Positions 22,452 to 30,595 of a stretch of 64,000 bases of DNA are shown here, in pieces (positions within the stretch are counted from its first letter, which is position 1; each line of letters starts with the position of its first letter). Location of the stretch: assembly GCF_003344045.1 (NCBI RefSeq), contig NZ_QFWX01000003.1:62001-126000 (forward strand), written 5' to 3'. The stretch comes from Marinobacter vulgaris (GTDB lineage: Bacteria; Pseudomonadota; Gammaproteobacteria; Pseudomonadales; Oleiphilaceae). The notes under the pieces were generated by a model, which made no database searches, had not been told where the DNA came from, and was given only the letters and a program-made list of their open reading frames with translations. Both the position numbers and the translations under genes were made by a program.

Positions 22452-25400
22452 TCAGTGGAAATCTCTGGAATCGACCGGTAATGTGTGGATCAGATGGCTG
22501 AGGTCGGACAGTTTGCCCGCCATCACATGAACGATATCTCCCTGCTTTTCCAGAATCCCCTTCACATGCAACAGCCGTGCTGTTAATAACGGCTTCCGCT
22601 GCCGCCGAGCTGTTTCCAGCCACACCACCACATTCACGTTCCCGGTTTCATCTTCCAGGGTCACGAAGGTCACACCGGAAGTGGTACCGGGACGCTGGCG
22701 GCCGGTGACCAGGCCGGCAACCTGAACCGGGCGGCCCGGCTGTATCGTTTTAAGCTGTTCGGCGTTAAGGCAGGATTTCAGGTGGCCCTGTTCACGGAGC
22801 AGGGCCAGTGGGTGACGTTGTAACGTCAGGCCCTGGCTGGCGTAGTCGGCGAGTACGTTCTGGCCTTCAGTCGGTTCCGGCAGGTGCACGCAGGTATTGT
22901 CCGGCAGGTATTCAGCGTCGCTCTCGCCAGCAAAAAGTTCGGCGGGTTGTTCGTGACCGAGGAGTTGCCAGTAGGCCTGGTGGCGGTTGGCGGTGAAGTC
23001 GGGCATGGCGTTGGCGCCGGCCAGGAGTTCCATGTCTCGCTGGTTCAGGCCGGCGAGTCGGCGGAGCTCGCTGGAGCTTCGGTAGCCCTGTGGCGGGCGA
23101 TGCTGGCAAAGTCTTTCGCCACCGCTGCTGGACAGGCCCTGTATCAGCCTCAGTCCCAGACGCAGGTGGCGGCAGGGGCCTTCAAGGGTGTGGTCCCACT
23201 GGCTGTGATTTACATCCGCTGGCAGCACAGTGACATTATGGCGGCGGGCGTCCTGAACCAGTTGGGACGGTGAGTAAAACCCCATGGGTTGGCTGTTGAG
23301 CAGGGCACAGTAAAAGGCCGTCGGATGGTGACGCTTGATCCATGAGGACACATACACCAGCAGCGCAAAGCTGGCGGCGTGGGATTCCGGGAACCCGTAG
23401 CCGCCGAAGCCGCAAATCTGCAGGTACAGCCGCTCGGCAAAATCGGCATCGTGACCTCTTTCCAGCATGCCATTGACGAGCTTGTCGCGGAAGGGAGTCA
23501 GGTCACCGTGGGATTTCCAGGCGGCCATGGCACGACGGAGCTGATCGGCTTCGCCGGCGGAGAACCCCGCGGCTACCATGGCCAGCTTGATCACCTGTTC
23601 CTGGAAAATAGGGACCCCCAGGGTACGTTCAAGCACTTTCCTCACGGCATCGTTGGGGTAGTCCACCGGTTCCAGGCCGTGCTTGCGTCGCAGGTAGGGG
23701 TGCACCATATCACCCTGGATGGGGCCCGGGCGGACGATGGCAACCTCGATCACCAGGTCGTAATAGGTGCTCGGTTTCAGGCGCGGCAGCATATTGATCT
23801 GGGCGCGGGATTCGACCTGGAAGACGCCGATGCTGTCACCCTTCTGGAGCATGGCATAGGTGGCTGGGTCTTCCTCGGGCACATCCTGCATGGTGAAGGA
23901 CGTGCCCTGTTGATCGCTGATCAGATCCAGGGCCTTGCGTATGGCGGTCAGCATGCCCAGGGCAAGCACGTCCACCTTCATCAGGCCCAGGCTTTCCAGG
24001 TCGTCCTTGTCCCACTGGATTACCGTACGATCGGCCATGGCGGCGTTCTCTACGGGCACCAGTTCAGCCAGTGGGCCAGCGCTGATGACAAAGCCACCCA
24101 CATGCTGGGACAGATGGCGTGGAAAACCGAGCAGGGTATTCACCAGGGTGAAGAACTGGTCGGCCACATGCTGATTGCGGGTCAGGTGCTTGTCGAGAAT
24201 CTGCTGGCGCCAGTCGCTGGCCTTGTCCCGCCAGTCGATGCCTTCCAGAAGCTGCTCCACCATGGCCGGATCAAACCCCAGGGCCTTGCCTACATCACGG
24301 ATGGCACTGCGGGGGCGGTAGCGAATAACCGTTGCCGCCAGGGCAGCCCGTTCACGGCTGTAGCGCCGGTAGATGTACTGGATGACCTCTTCCCGCCGCT
24401 CATGTTCGAAGTCCACGTCGATGTCCGGTGGTTCATTCCGGTCTTTGGAAATAAAGCGCTCGAACAGCAACTCCACCCGCGCGGGATTGACCTCGGTGAT
24501 TCCCAGGCAGTAGCACACGGCGGAGTTGGCCGCCGAGCCGCGCCCCTGGCAGAGAATGCCCTGGTTGCGGGCAAAGGCGACGATGTCGTGGATGGTAAGA
24601 AAGTAGTGCTCATACTTCATCTCCGAGATCAGTGCCAGCTCTTTGCGGATCAGGCCCTGAACGCTCAGCGGCGTGCCTTCGGGGTATCGCCGCCGCTCGC
24701 CGTCGCGGGTCAGCCGTTTCAGGTAGGCCGCCGGTGATTCTCCTTCCGGCACCAGGTCTGGTGGGTATTCGTAACGCAGGCTGCCAGGCTCGAAGGTGCA
24801 CTGCCCGGCAATCACCATTGTTTCGCGGAGCCAGGTATCCGGGAACAGACGCTGCAGAACCGGCAATGGCCGCAGATAGCGCTCTCCGTTCTGGAACAGG
24901 CAGTGGCCGGCGTTTTCCAGGCTGGTGTGATTGCGCAGGGCGGTGAGTACGTCCTGCAGTGGCTGGCGATCCCGGCTGTGCATGTGCACCTCGCCGGTGG
25001 CGGCCACCGGACAGCGTAGGTGGTCAGCAAGCCATCGCACTCGGGCCAGTTGCAGTTCCTCCCCGGCCTCAAGAGTGCGGGCGGCGGCTATCCACAGGCC
25101 CGGTTCAAACAGGCGTTGCAACCATTCACCGCAGGCCAGGGCCTGATCCGCATCGGCCTCGATGGTTGCCGGCGGCAGCCACAGGCACAGGCAATCATCC
25201 AGTCTGTGGGTTTCAATGTCCCGGAAAAACAGCTGGTACTGGCCTTTTTCAGCTCGCCGCCGCCCGGTGGTGATCAGCTGGCAGAGCTGGCCATAACCCT
25301 TGCGAGTACGGGCCAGGAGAATAAAACGGGGAACTGCGGCACCGGGTGGGGCGTCGTCAAGCTCAAACCAGCTGCCGGTAATCAGTTTTACCGGGCTTCC

Positions 25401-25574
25401 CTTTAGCGCGGCCCAGGCCCGTGGGATACCGGCTACCGAACAGGCATCGGTGATTGCCAGTGCGGAATAGCCCATTTCCAGAGCTCTCCGGGCCAGCTCC
25501 TGAGGGTGCGAAGCGCCGGTCAGGAAGGTGAAGTTGCTAAAGCAGAACAGCTCTGCATAGGCAGATTCCCTCAT
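22452..25574 (-). CDS. dnaE2: Error-prone DNA polymerase DnaE2/ImuC
   Basis: Catalytic polymerase (1040 residues) of the ImuA-ImuB-DnaE2 translesion complex, which produces SOS mutagenesis in bacteria lacking umuDC. N-terminal PHP domain (AYAELFCFSNFTFLTGASHP), polymerase core with GRGSAANSAVCYCLG and the catalytic DIDVDFEHERR, then tandem helix-hairpin-helix motifs and an OB fold (VQVAGLVTGRQRPGT). The ATG at 25574 shares one base with the imuB stop. The frame is open another 66 codons upstream, but that stretch lies inside imuB and is not family sequence. Confidence 0.96.
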   Translation of the reverse strand: MRESAYAELFCFSNFTFLTGASHPQELARRALEMGYSALAITDACSVAGIPRAWAALKGSPVKLITGSWFELDDAPPGAAVPRFILLARTRKGYGQLCQLITTGRRRAEKGQYQLFFRDIETHRLDDCLCLWLPPATIEADADQALACGEWLQRLFEPGLWIAAARTLEAGEELQLARVRWLADHLRCPVAATGEVHMHSRDRQPLQDVLTALRNHTSLENAGHCLFQNGERYLRPLPVLQRLFPDTWLRETMVIAGQCTFEPGSLRYEYPPDLVPEGESPAAYLKRLTRDGERRRYPEGTPLSVQGLIRKELALISEMKYEHYFLTIHDIVAFARNQGILCQGRGSAANSAVCYCLGITEVNPARVELLFERFISKDRNEPPDIDVDFEHERREEVIQYIYRRYSRERAALAATVIRYRPRSAIRDVGKALGFDPAMVEQLLEGIDWRDKASDWRQQILDKHLTRNQHVADQFFTLVNTLLGFPRHLSQHVGGFVISAGPLAELVPVENAAMADRTVIQWDKDDLESLGLMKVDVLALGMLTAIRKALDLISDQQGTSFTMQDVPEEDPATYAMLQKGDSIGVFQVESRAQINMLPRLKPSTYYDLVIEVAIVRPGPIQGDMVHPYLRRKHGLEPVDYPNDAVRKVLERTLGVPIFQEQVIKLAMVAAGFSAGEADQLRRAMAAWKSHGDLTPFRDKLVNGMLERGHDADFAERLYLQICGFGGYGFPESHAASFALLVYVSSWIKRHHPTAFYCALLNSQPMGFYSPSQLVQDARRHNVTVLPADVNHSQWDHTLEGPCRHLRLGLRLIQGLSSSGGERLCQHRPPQGYRSSSELRRLAGLNQRDMELLAGANAMPDFTANRHQAYWQLLGHEQPAELFAGESDAEYLPDNTCVHLPEPTEGQNVLADYASQGLTLQRHPLALLREQGHLKSCLNAEQLKTIQPGRPVQVAGLVTGRQRPGTTSGVTFVTLEDETGNVNVVVWLETARRQRKPLLTARLLHVKGILEKQGDIVHVMAGKLSDLSHLIHTLPVDSRDFH

Positions 25575-26992
25575 CAGCCAAACCACCCATGGACAAACCA
25601 GCCATCCCGAACATCCCTGAATACCCAGGCAAGTTGTCCGTTGGCCAGTTGTGCAATGTAGTAATCCCTGTGAACCCTCTGGCCATCCCACCAGCCACCG
25701 CTGATGCGCTCCGGCCCTGAAAACCACAGGAGCGGAGCCTCGGTCAGCGGTTGCGGGCCCTTGAGCAGCCAAAGGGGGCGGCGGGGCAGTTGGGTGTAAT
25801 CCGGCAACCGGGTATTCTGCCCGCGCAGAACTTCAGCGGCCGACCAGGCCCGCTCCGGCCGGTGATCCGCCTGTGGCGATAACTGCCTCAGGGCGTTGTC
25901 ACCCAGGCGCGCCTGCAGGCGGCTGATCAGGGTGTGCCAGGCTTCGTTCAGGTCCTGGGTTTCACCCAGGAGATCCTGACCGGTGACGGCTTCCCGCCCG
26001 AGGAATCGCTTGACCGACAGCACCAGTGAGATCACCGGCGCTCTCAGCGGGTGCTGCTCAAACCGCAGTCGGATCAGGTTCAGGAAGGCCTCGGCCCGGT
26101 GTTCGGGGCCGGACGTGCGAATTCGCAGGCGGGTAGGCTCCTGATGCCGGTGCTGTAGAACCAGGAACAGGCTGTCGGTATCCTGCTGGCGCCAGCACAG
26201 GTCTTCCTCCAGTTCGGAGAGGATGCGCTGCAGCGGAAACAGCAGGCCCTGGGACTGTTCAATTTCCTGCACAAAGTCCGCCTGCTGGCGAAAGGCGTGG
26301 GGTGGTTGCCAGGGTGTTTTTGGGTCCGCCCGTTTGCCCTGGATTTTCTGCACATGGGCCAAGGTTTCCGGCGACAAACGGCGGGCCAGCTCATTGGATG
26401 GTAAAGCAAGGACTTCACCCAGGGTGTTCAGGCCAATCCGTTGCAGCCGGGTACGGGTTTTATCATCAAATTCCGCAGCCATCAGGGACATCTGCCCCAG
26501 GGCTCGCAGAATATGGCCCTTGTCTGATGTGCATTCACCCTTGCCCGTGCGGGCAATCAGCCGGGCTGCCAATGGCGTATGACCGATGGCAACCCAGGCA
26601 TTGAGTTGGCGCTCGCTCAGGCCCTGTTCCACGGTCTGCCAGACGGCGGCCAGCCCCCCATAAAGCCTTTGCAGGCTGCCCACTTCCGCCAGCAGGCCAT
26701 CCGGTGGTACCAGAACGATGTGGGCCGCATAGCGATACAGCCAGCGGGCCTGGTCTTCCAATATCCGTGCTTCCTGCTGGTGGTCGGCCCTTACCATGCC
26801 CAGCTCCGGCACCAGGCTGATGGCGGTTTTCAGGCGCATACCGCCCCGCACACCCTTGGACTGCGCTTGCGGGCAGGCCTGGATGACTTTCTGGCCCGAA
26901 CCTTCCACAACGGCCAGCGCCCCCTGGTTTTCACGGGAGCGGCGGATATGGTCCAGCAGCAGGTGAGGGAAGTGCAGATATAACCACAGCAT
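25574..26992 (-). CDS. imuB: Mutasome scaffold protein ImuB (Y-family-polymerase-like)
   Basis: A Y-family polymerase relative (472 residues) without catalytic activity. Its N-terminus, LWLYLHFPHLLLDHI, lacks the Asp-x-Asp found in active DinB and UmuC. In this system ImuB binds the beta clamp and recruits DnaE2. The finger/palm-like part spans roughly residues 1-340. The C-terminus has the ImuB-specific LWFSGPERISGGWWDG and RDVRDGWFVHGWFG blocks. I chose the ATG at 26992, 9 bp after the imuA stop with an AAGGCG site. It overlaps dnaE2 by one base. Confidence 0.93.
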   Translation of the reverse strand: MLWLYLHFPHLLLDHIRRSRENQGALAVVEGSGQKVIQACPQAQSKGVRGGMRLKTAISLVPELGMVRADHQQEARILEDQARWLYRYAAHIVLVPPDGLLAEVGSLQRLYGGLAAVWQTVEQGLSERQLNAWVAIGHTPLAARLIARTGKGECTSDKGHILRALGQMSLMAAEFDDKTRTRLQRIGLNTLGEVLALPSNELARRLSPETLAHVQKIQGKRADPKTPWQPPHAFRQQADFVQEIEQSQGLLFPLQRILSELEEDLCWRQQDTDSLFLVLQHRHQEPTRLRIRTSGPEHRAEAFLNLIRLRFEQHPLRAPVISLVLSVKRFLGREAVTGQDLLGETQDLNEAWHTLISRLQARLGDNALRQLSPQADHRPERAWSAAEVLRGQNTRLPDYTQLPRRPLWLLKGPQPLTEAPLLWFSGPERISGGWWDGQRVHRDYYIAQLANGQLAWVFRDVRDGWFVHGWFG

Positions 26993-27000
26993 GAGGCGCC

Positions 27001-27690
27001 TTACCCGGCCCGGCCAGACCAGGGGCCCTGAACCACCCGGGGTGCCTCCTGAAAGGCCAGGTCTGCCCTGTGCTTCATGGCCAGTGAACAACATTGCCCG
27101 GGCCAGCTACCACGGCGCTTCAGCACATTCACCTTGAGATCCTGCTGGTCCCCGGGAGCCAGTTCCAGGCGCAACGCGGCCGGGGAATTCTGTTCGGCGT
27201 AGCGGCGCTCACGAAACAGCACGCATACGTTACTGCCGGCCTCAGCCGCCAGTTGCAAGCGCCGGATTTCCCGCGCGGCCAGTTTCCCGGGCCAGGCCAT
27301 CACCAGGCCGGTTACCGGCGAGCGCAGGCAGTTTTCAAGGGTCCACAGGAAGTCGCCGTCTTCTGCCGTATTGATCAGCACCACCTGGTCCATATTAACA
27401 CCTTCCCTGGCGAGAGCCGGGGCATAAGGCGTGTGAGGTGGGTTCAGCCAAAATACGGTCTTACCGCCATGAGACAATCTTTGCATCAATGGCAGCATCA
27501 GCTGCAATTCACCAATACCAGGGACATCCAGCAAACACTCGCTTAATGCGCCCCTGGGCCAGCCTATGCCACCGAGCTGGTTGTCCAGAGCCTGGTAACC
27601 GGTGGGCTCGGAAGGCTGGCCTGTGTGAATATGGCGGTGCCCCTGCCAGATACGGGCATCCTGCATCAGTGTGTTCAGAATCTCGCTCAT
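27001..27690 (-). CDS. imuA: Translesion synthesis accessory protein ImuA (SulA/RecA-like)
   Basis: First gene of the SOS mutasome operon, 229 residues. The RecA-like fold is visible: TGYQALDNQLGGIGWPRGALSE, then LLDVPGIGELQLMLPLM in the Walker A position (degenerate), KTVFWLNPPHTPYAPAL and an LQLAAEAGSNVCVLFR strand. In the family ImuA helps localise ImuB and DnaE2 and is indispensable for damage-induced mutagenesis. A consensus LexA box ends 16 bp before the ATG, so the operon should be induced by DNA damage. Confidence 0.93.
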   Translation of the reverse strand: MSEILNTLMQDARIWQGHRHIHTGQPSEPTGYQALDNQLGGIGWPRGALSECLLDVPGIGELQLMLPLMQRLSHGGKTVFWLNPPHTPYAPALAREGVNMDQVVLINTAEDGDFLWTLENCLRSPVTGLVMAWPGKLAAREIRRLQLAAEAGSNVCVLFRERRYAEQNSPAALRLELAPGDQQDLKVNVLKRRGSWPGQCCSLAMKHRADLAFQEAPRVVQGPWSGRAG

Positions 27691-27705
27691 GGAAAACTCT
27701 CAATA

Positions 27706-27725
27706 TACTGTCTAAATATACAGTA
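27706..27725 (-). promoter_or_regulatory. LexA box of imuA-imuB-dnaE2
   Basis: TACTGTCTAAATATACAGTA fits the CTGT-N8-ACAG LexA operator with both half-sites perfect and the flanking TA/TA of the strongest sites. It lies directly upstream of imuA, as expected for an SOS-induced operon. Confidence 0.93.
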
Positions 27726-27816
27726 TTCTGAACGGCAGGTGATTTCAAGCACCGGGTTGATAATCTGGCGAAGGGAACCCACGCTTGTAGTACAGCCATC
27801 AACCATGGAGGTTGAA

Positions 27817-28164
27817 ATGAGTGATCTGAAAGCACACAGCTGTGAAGCCTGCAGCCCGGACGCACCCAAAGCGACTGAGGAAGAAAAGCAGCAGCTGCAC
27901 AAAGACGTTCCAGACTGGGAAATTCTGGACATTGACGGTGAAGAACAGCTTCATAAGGTCTACAAGCTCAAAAACTTCATCAAGGCCTTGGAGTTCACCA
28001 ACAAGATCGGTGAGCTTGCCGAAGAAGAAGATCATCACCCCGTAATTGTTCTGGAGTACGGAAAAGTCGCAGTGAACTGGTGGAGCCACGAAATTGGCGG
28101 CCTGCACAAGAACGACTTTATCCTGGCAGCGAGAACCGACGCTGCGTTCAACGACATGCAATAA
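27817..28164 (+). CDS. phhB: Pterin-4a-carbinolamine dehydratase
   Basis: A 115-residue enzyme that dehydrates 4a-hydroxytetrahydropterin to regenerate the pterin cofactor of phenylalanine hydroxylase. Family motifs: LHKVYKLKNFIKALEFTNKIGELAEEE, the active-site EEEDHHPVI and YGKVAVNWWSHEIGGLHKND. A GGAGG site 6 bp before the ATG at 27817 fixes the start. No phhA lies in this window, so it may also serve, as some homologues do, as a transcription co-factor or in another pterin pathway. It diverges from the imu operon. Confidence 0.92.
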   Translation: MSDLKAHSCEACSPDAPKATEEEKQQLHKDVPDWEILDIDGEEQLHKVYKLKNFIKALEFTNKIGELAEEEDHHPVIVLEYGKVAVNWWSHEIGGLHKNDFILAARTDAAFNDMQ

Positions 28165-28233
28165 CCTCAATCGTGGCGGGATCTGGTTTCCGCCGCGGTC
28201 CTTCCTTGAGGCTATAAGCCTTTATCAATCCGG

Positions 28234-28473
28234 CTACGCACACCAAAATCGCCCTTGCGTGGAGCCAATTAAACGCGCTACCAAATGAGATTCATCCTGT
28301 AAGTGACAGGCGAAAGGATGTTGCATGCCTTGAAAGCGTATAAAACGCTTGATCCAATGACAGTAGGTTTGCTCGGTTTTATAAGCCATATTGCGGCTGC
28401 GGACCAGCGCACGAAGCCGATCCATGAAGCGGGTAGGGTTTTCCGGCAGTTTGGGTGGGATGTCCAGGATCAT
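28234..28473 (-). pseudogene. intI: Integron integrase, N-terminal remnant
   Basis: The first ~58 codons match the N-terminal SAM-like domain of IntI tyrosine recombinases: LPENPTRFMDRLRALVRSR, then NMAYKTEQTYCHWIKRFIRF and QGMQHP. After that the sequence leaves the family and stops 21 codons later. The catalytic Arg/His/Arg/Tyr domain is absent, and I find no continuation in another frame before phhB at 28164. A GGAGG site 9 bp upstream supports the ATG at 28473; another in-frame ATG at 28488 abuts the LexA box. Orientation, divergent from the cassettes, is as in functional integrons. Confidence 0.8.
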
Positions 28474-28487
28474 TCGCTCAGCCTCCA

Positions 28488-28507
28488 TGCTGTTTATTTA
28501 TACAGTA
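28488..28507 (-). promoter_or_regulatory. LexA box of the intI remnant
   Basis: CTGTTTATTTATACAG (28490-28505) is a perfect CTGT-N8-ACAG operator directly upstream of the intI ribosome binding site. SOS control of integron integrases by LexA is established in class 1 and Vibrio integrons. The operator survives although the gene is broken. Confidence 0.88.
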
Positions 28508-28884
28508 CTATAGGGCTGGCTTTGCGTATATTCACGCAGAAAACCGGAGATATACGACAACTGTCGCAAAATTCCGTCAATTTCTCTTTAAGTGGCTTAC
28601 AACCCCATGAAAATTATGGAATAGTTAATAAGGATTGGCCGAAAATAAGCGGCCGGATGCTTTTGGAGAAATTCAATAATTGACGCCTATCTTGCGGGCA
28701 ACTACTTTTTAGAGCTCAGTAGTTTACTGATATAAAAAGAAAATTTGATGGTGGCATGCAAAGCGTTGGGAGATAGAGCGTTTGGGATAGATGTCATTTG
28801 TCGTTGAATTAGCTGTTAGCTGTGATTGCCCCACCTGAAAAGTGATACTATAGTATCACTACTAGTCTGATTCAGGGTGAGCCC
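28489..28884. other. Leader / candidate attI region, no gene
   Basis: The 396 bp between intI and the first cassette gene are AT-rich and hold no convincing reading frame. In a working integron this is where attI and the cassette promoter lie. A GTTAGCT core-like motif at 28815-28821 would suit the junction between attI (or a degenerate first attC) and the first cassette. The exact attI cannot be placed by reading. Confidence 0.4.
28841..28860 (+). promoter_or_regulatory. Perfect 20-bp palindromic operator of the first toxin-antitoxin pair
   Basis: AGTGATACTATAGTATCACT is a perfect palindrome 24 bp before the antitoxin ATG; its centre TACTATAGTA overlaps a -10-like sequence. Phd/YefM-family antitoxins repress their own promoters through such palindromes, so autoregulation is the natural reading. 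Confidence 0.75.
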
Positions 28885-29142
28885 ATGAAAGTCGAGCTTG
28901 TTACGAACCTCAAGCGCCAAGCCACAAAGATTCTGGCAGATCTGCACTTGTCTAAAGAGCCGATACTGATCACGGAGCATGGTCAGCCATCCGCATACCT
29001 TGTCGATGTGCAGGATTACGAGTTTATGCAGCGCCGACTTGAGCTGCTTGAGGGGCTCTCACGGGGAGAGCGTGCTGTACTTGAGGGAAGAACGTACAGC
29101 CAAAGTGAGGCCAGGGAGAAAATGAGTAAATGGCTGAAGTAA
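28885..29142 (+). CDS. Antitoxin, Phd/YefM family (cassette 1)
   Basis: An 85-residue antitoxin: KVELVTNLKRQATKILADL forms the N-terminal DNA-binding fold, then EPILITEHGQPSAYLVDVQDYE, the conserved Phd/YefM core. The C-terminal helix (QRRLELLEGLSRGERAVLEG) would wrap the toxin. Its end overlaps the toxin start by 13 bp, the usual coupling that ensures antitoxin excess. A perfect palindrome lies just upstream. It is the first cassette gene after the intI remnant. Confidence 0.88.
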   Translation: MKVELVTNLKRQATKILADLHLSKEPILITEHGQPSAYLVDVQDYEFMQRRLELLEGLSRGERAVLEGRTYSQSEAREKMSKWLK

Positions 29143-29432
29143 TCTGGACGGAGCCTGCCCTTCAAGAACTGGATGCCATAGCTGAGTACATTGCTCTTGA
29201 TAATCCTGTTGCCGCAAGTCGTCTGGTCCAAGAAGTTTTCGATAAGACCGAGCGCTTGGAAGATTTTCCCCAATCCGGACGGATTCCTCCAGAGCTCCCT
29301 AATTCGGTATACAGGGAGGTAGTGGTTCCACCGTGTCGCATTTTTTATCGTGAGGATAAGAAGCGGGTTCTCGTTCTCTATGTCATGCGAGAGGAGCGGC
29401 AGCTTCGTGCGTACATGCTTGGGAACAGCTAA
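29130..29432 (+). CDS. Toxin, RelE/ParE superfamily (cassette 1)
   Basis: A 100-residue toxin of the RelE/ParE fold: VIWTEPALQELDAIAEYIALDNPVAA, the conserved FPQSGRIPPE turn, REVVVPPCRIFYRED and a C-terminal LYVMREERQL strand. The pattern is closer to ParE-like members than to ribosome-dependent RelE, so the target (gyrase or mRNA) is not settled by sequence. Its TAA stop lies inside the attC core AGCTAAC, as is common for cassette genes. Confidence 0.88.
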   Translation: MAEVIWTEPALQELDAIAEYIALDNPVAASRLVQEVFDKTERLEDFPQSGRIPPELPNSVYREVVVPPCRIFYREDKKRVLVLYVMREERQLRAYMLGNS

Positions 29433-29505
29433 CCAGGCGCGTCACTCGGATGTCTTTGTCTCCGCTTCGCTACGTCAAAGTCACCGGTGCGCTTGGGCGT
29501 TTTGC
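29427..29505 (+). other. attC-like site after the first toxin-antitoxin cassette
   Basis: Begins AGCTAAC (contains the toxin stop) and ends GTTTTGC, a departure from the GTTRRRY consensus. Between them are imperfect inverted arms, CTTTG/CAAAG around a CCGCTTCGC loop, and TAACCAGGCGC opposed by GCGCTTGGGCGTT. The position between two antitoxin-toxin cassettes supports the call. Confidence 0.65.
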
Positions 29506-29517
29506 GGGGCGTTCGTC

Positions 29518-29545
29518 TTGACGTACGTACCCAAAGGCGTACACT
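29518..29545 (+). promoter_or_regulatory. Candidate promoter of the second toxin-antitoxin pair
   Basis: TTGACG (29518-29523) and TACACT (29540-29545) are spaced 16 bp apart, 33 bp before the antitoxin ATG. This agrees with the rule that toxin-antitoxin cassettes carry their own promoter. Confidence 0.5.
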
Positions 29546-29577
29546 TGGTGAAAATTTGAACACACAAGAGGTGCGTC

Positions 29578-29820
29578 ATGACCGGAATCACAGCAACTGA
29601 GGCGCGCAGCAACCTATATCGGTTGATCGACGAGACCGCCGAGTCCCACCAACCAATCGTCATCATGGGTAAGCGGAACAAAGCCGTCCTGGTTTCCGAG
29701 GAAGACTGGTCCGCAATTCAGGAAACACTTTACCTGCTCTCAGTACCAGGTATGCGGGAGTCTATTCGTGAGGGGATGGATACCCCCGTGGATGAATGCG
29801 ATGAGGAGCTGGACTGGTGA
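29578..29820 (+). CDS. Antitoxin, YefM/Phd family (cassette 2)
   Basis: An 80-residue YefM-type antitoxin: GITATEARSNLYRLIDETAESHQPIVIMGKRNKAVLVSEEDW is the standard N-terminal domain, and the acidic C-terminus (DTPVDECDEELDW) is the toxin-binding tail. A GAGGTG site precedes the ATG. The stop overlaps the toxin start (GTGA), giving translational coupling. Confidence 0.92.
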   Translation: MTGITATEARSNLYRLIDETAESHQPIVIMGKRNKAVLVSEEDWSAIQETLYLLSVPGMRESIREGMDTPVDECDEELDW

Positions 29821-30080
29821 CATGGAAGTTGGTTTACACCAAGCAAGCCCAGAAAGATGCAAAGAAGTTGGCCTCCAGCGGCCTCAAACCAAGCGCCCAG
29901 GAACTGTTAGCGCTGATAGCGGAAGATCCATACCGCAAGCCGCCTCCGTTTGAGAAGCTCATTGGTGATCTTGCGGGGGCCTATTCACGCCGCATCAATA
30001 TTCAGCGTCGTCTTGTCTACCAAGTGCTAGAGGACGAGCAGGTGGTGAAAGTCCTCAGGCTCTGGAGCCACTACGAATAA
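29817..30080 (+). CDS. Toxin, Txe/YoeB family (cassette 2)
   Basis: An 87-residue RelE-fold toxin of the YoeB/Txe type: KLVYTKQAQKDAKKLASSGL, DPYRKPPPFEKLIGDLAGAYSRRIN, QRRLVYQV and a C-terminal VLRLWSHYE with the family's terminal His-Tyr. YoeB cleaves mRNA in the ribosomal A site; the catalytic Glu, Arg, His and Tyr positions look intact. It starts at GTG, overlapping the antitoxin stop. An attC site begins 2 bp after the stop. Confidence 0.92.
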   Translation: MTWKLVYTKQAQKDAKKLASSGLKPSAQELLALIAEDPYRKPPPFEKLIGDLAGAYSRRINIQRRLVYQVLEDEQVVKVLRLWSHYE

Positions 30081-30082
30081 AT

Positions 30083-30160
30083 GCATAACCAGCCGTTGTT
30101 GCCGGACAATTTTTCCACCGCTTCGCGGCTCCAAAATTGCCGCAAAGCTTCGCGTTATGT
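30083..30160 (+). other. attC site after the yefM-yoeB cassette
   Basis: GCATAAC at the left and GTTATGT at the right enclose strong inverted arms, CAATTTT and AAAATTG, flanking CCACCGCTTCGCGGCTCC. The length of 78 bp and the layout fit an attC recombination site. It is one of the clearest in the array. Confidence 0.8.
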
Positions 30161-30193
30161 GTGCGTCACCTGCAGGCCATAGAAGGGAATCCT

Positions 30194-30595
30194 ATGACTA
30201 AGCATGTTGGTTCTTGCCTATGTGGCACAGTGAGGTTCGAGGTGCACGGAGACTTCGACAGCTTTTACCTGTGTCATTGTGACTATTGCCAAAAAGATAC
30301 GGGATCTGCTCATGCGTCAAATTTATTTTCGCAGTCAGCTAAACTGACCTGGCTGGCGGGTGAGGATGCGGTGACTTCCTTTACGCTTCCAGGTACTCGC
30401 CACAACAAAAGCTTCTGTGGATCGTGTGGTTCAGCATTACCAAGCACTCAACTTACAGATTTGCTCGTCGTTCCCGCAGGGTGTTTGGATACTGAAGTCT
30501 CTGTGTTGCCAACTGCGCACATCTTCATGTCGAGCAGAGCGGTTTGGGAACGAGCTATTGGTGACGTGCCAGAGTTCGAGGGATTGCCAGAGTAA
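30194..30595 (+). CDS. GFA family protein (glutathione-dependent formaldehyde-activating-like)
   Basis: A 133-residue CENP-V/GFA-fold protein. It has the zinc-binding cysteines of the family: CLCGTVRFEV, CHCDYCQKDTG and FCGSCGSALP. True Gfa adds glutathione to formaldehyde, but most members have unknown substrates, so this is a family call only. The ATG at 30194 is preceded by AGAAGGG. It is a common type of integron cassette cargo. Downstream the expected attC is degenerate and interrupted by a ParD gene on the other strand. Confidence 0.85.
   Translation: MTKHVGSCLCGTVRFEVHGDFDSFYLCHCDYCQKDTGSAHASNLFSQSAKLTWLAGEDAVTSFTLPGTRHNKSFCGSCGSALPSTQLTDLLVVPAGCLDTEVSVLPTAHIFMSSRAVWERAIGDVPEFEGLPE

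Noticed and set aside
28303..28683. 126-codon plus-strand frame in the leader region
   Set aside because: Partly antisense to the intI remnant, no ribosome binding site, no family.
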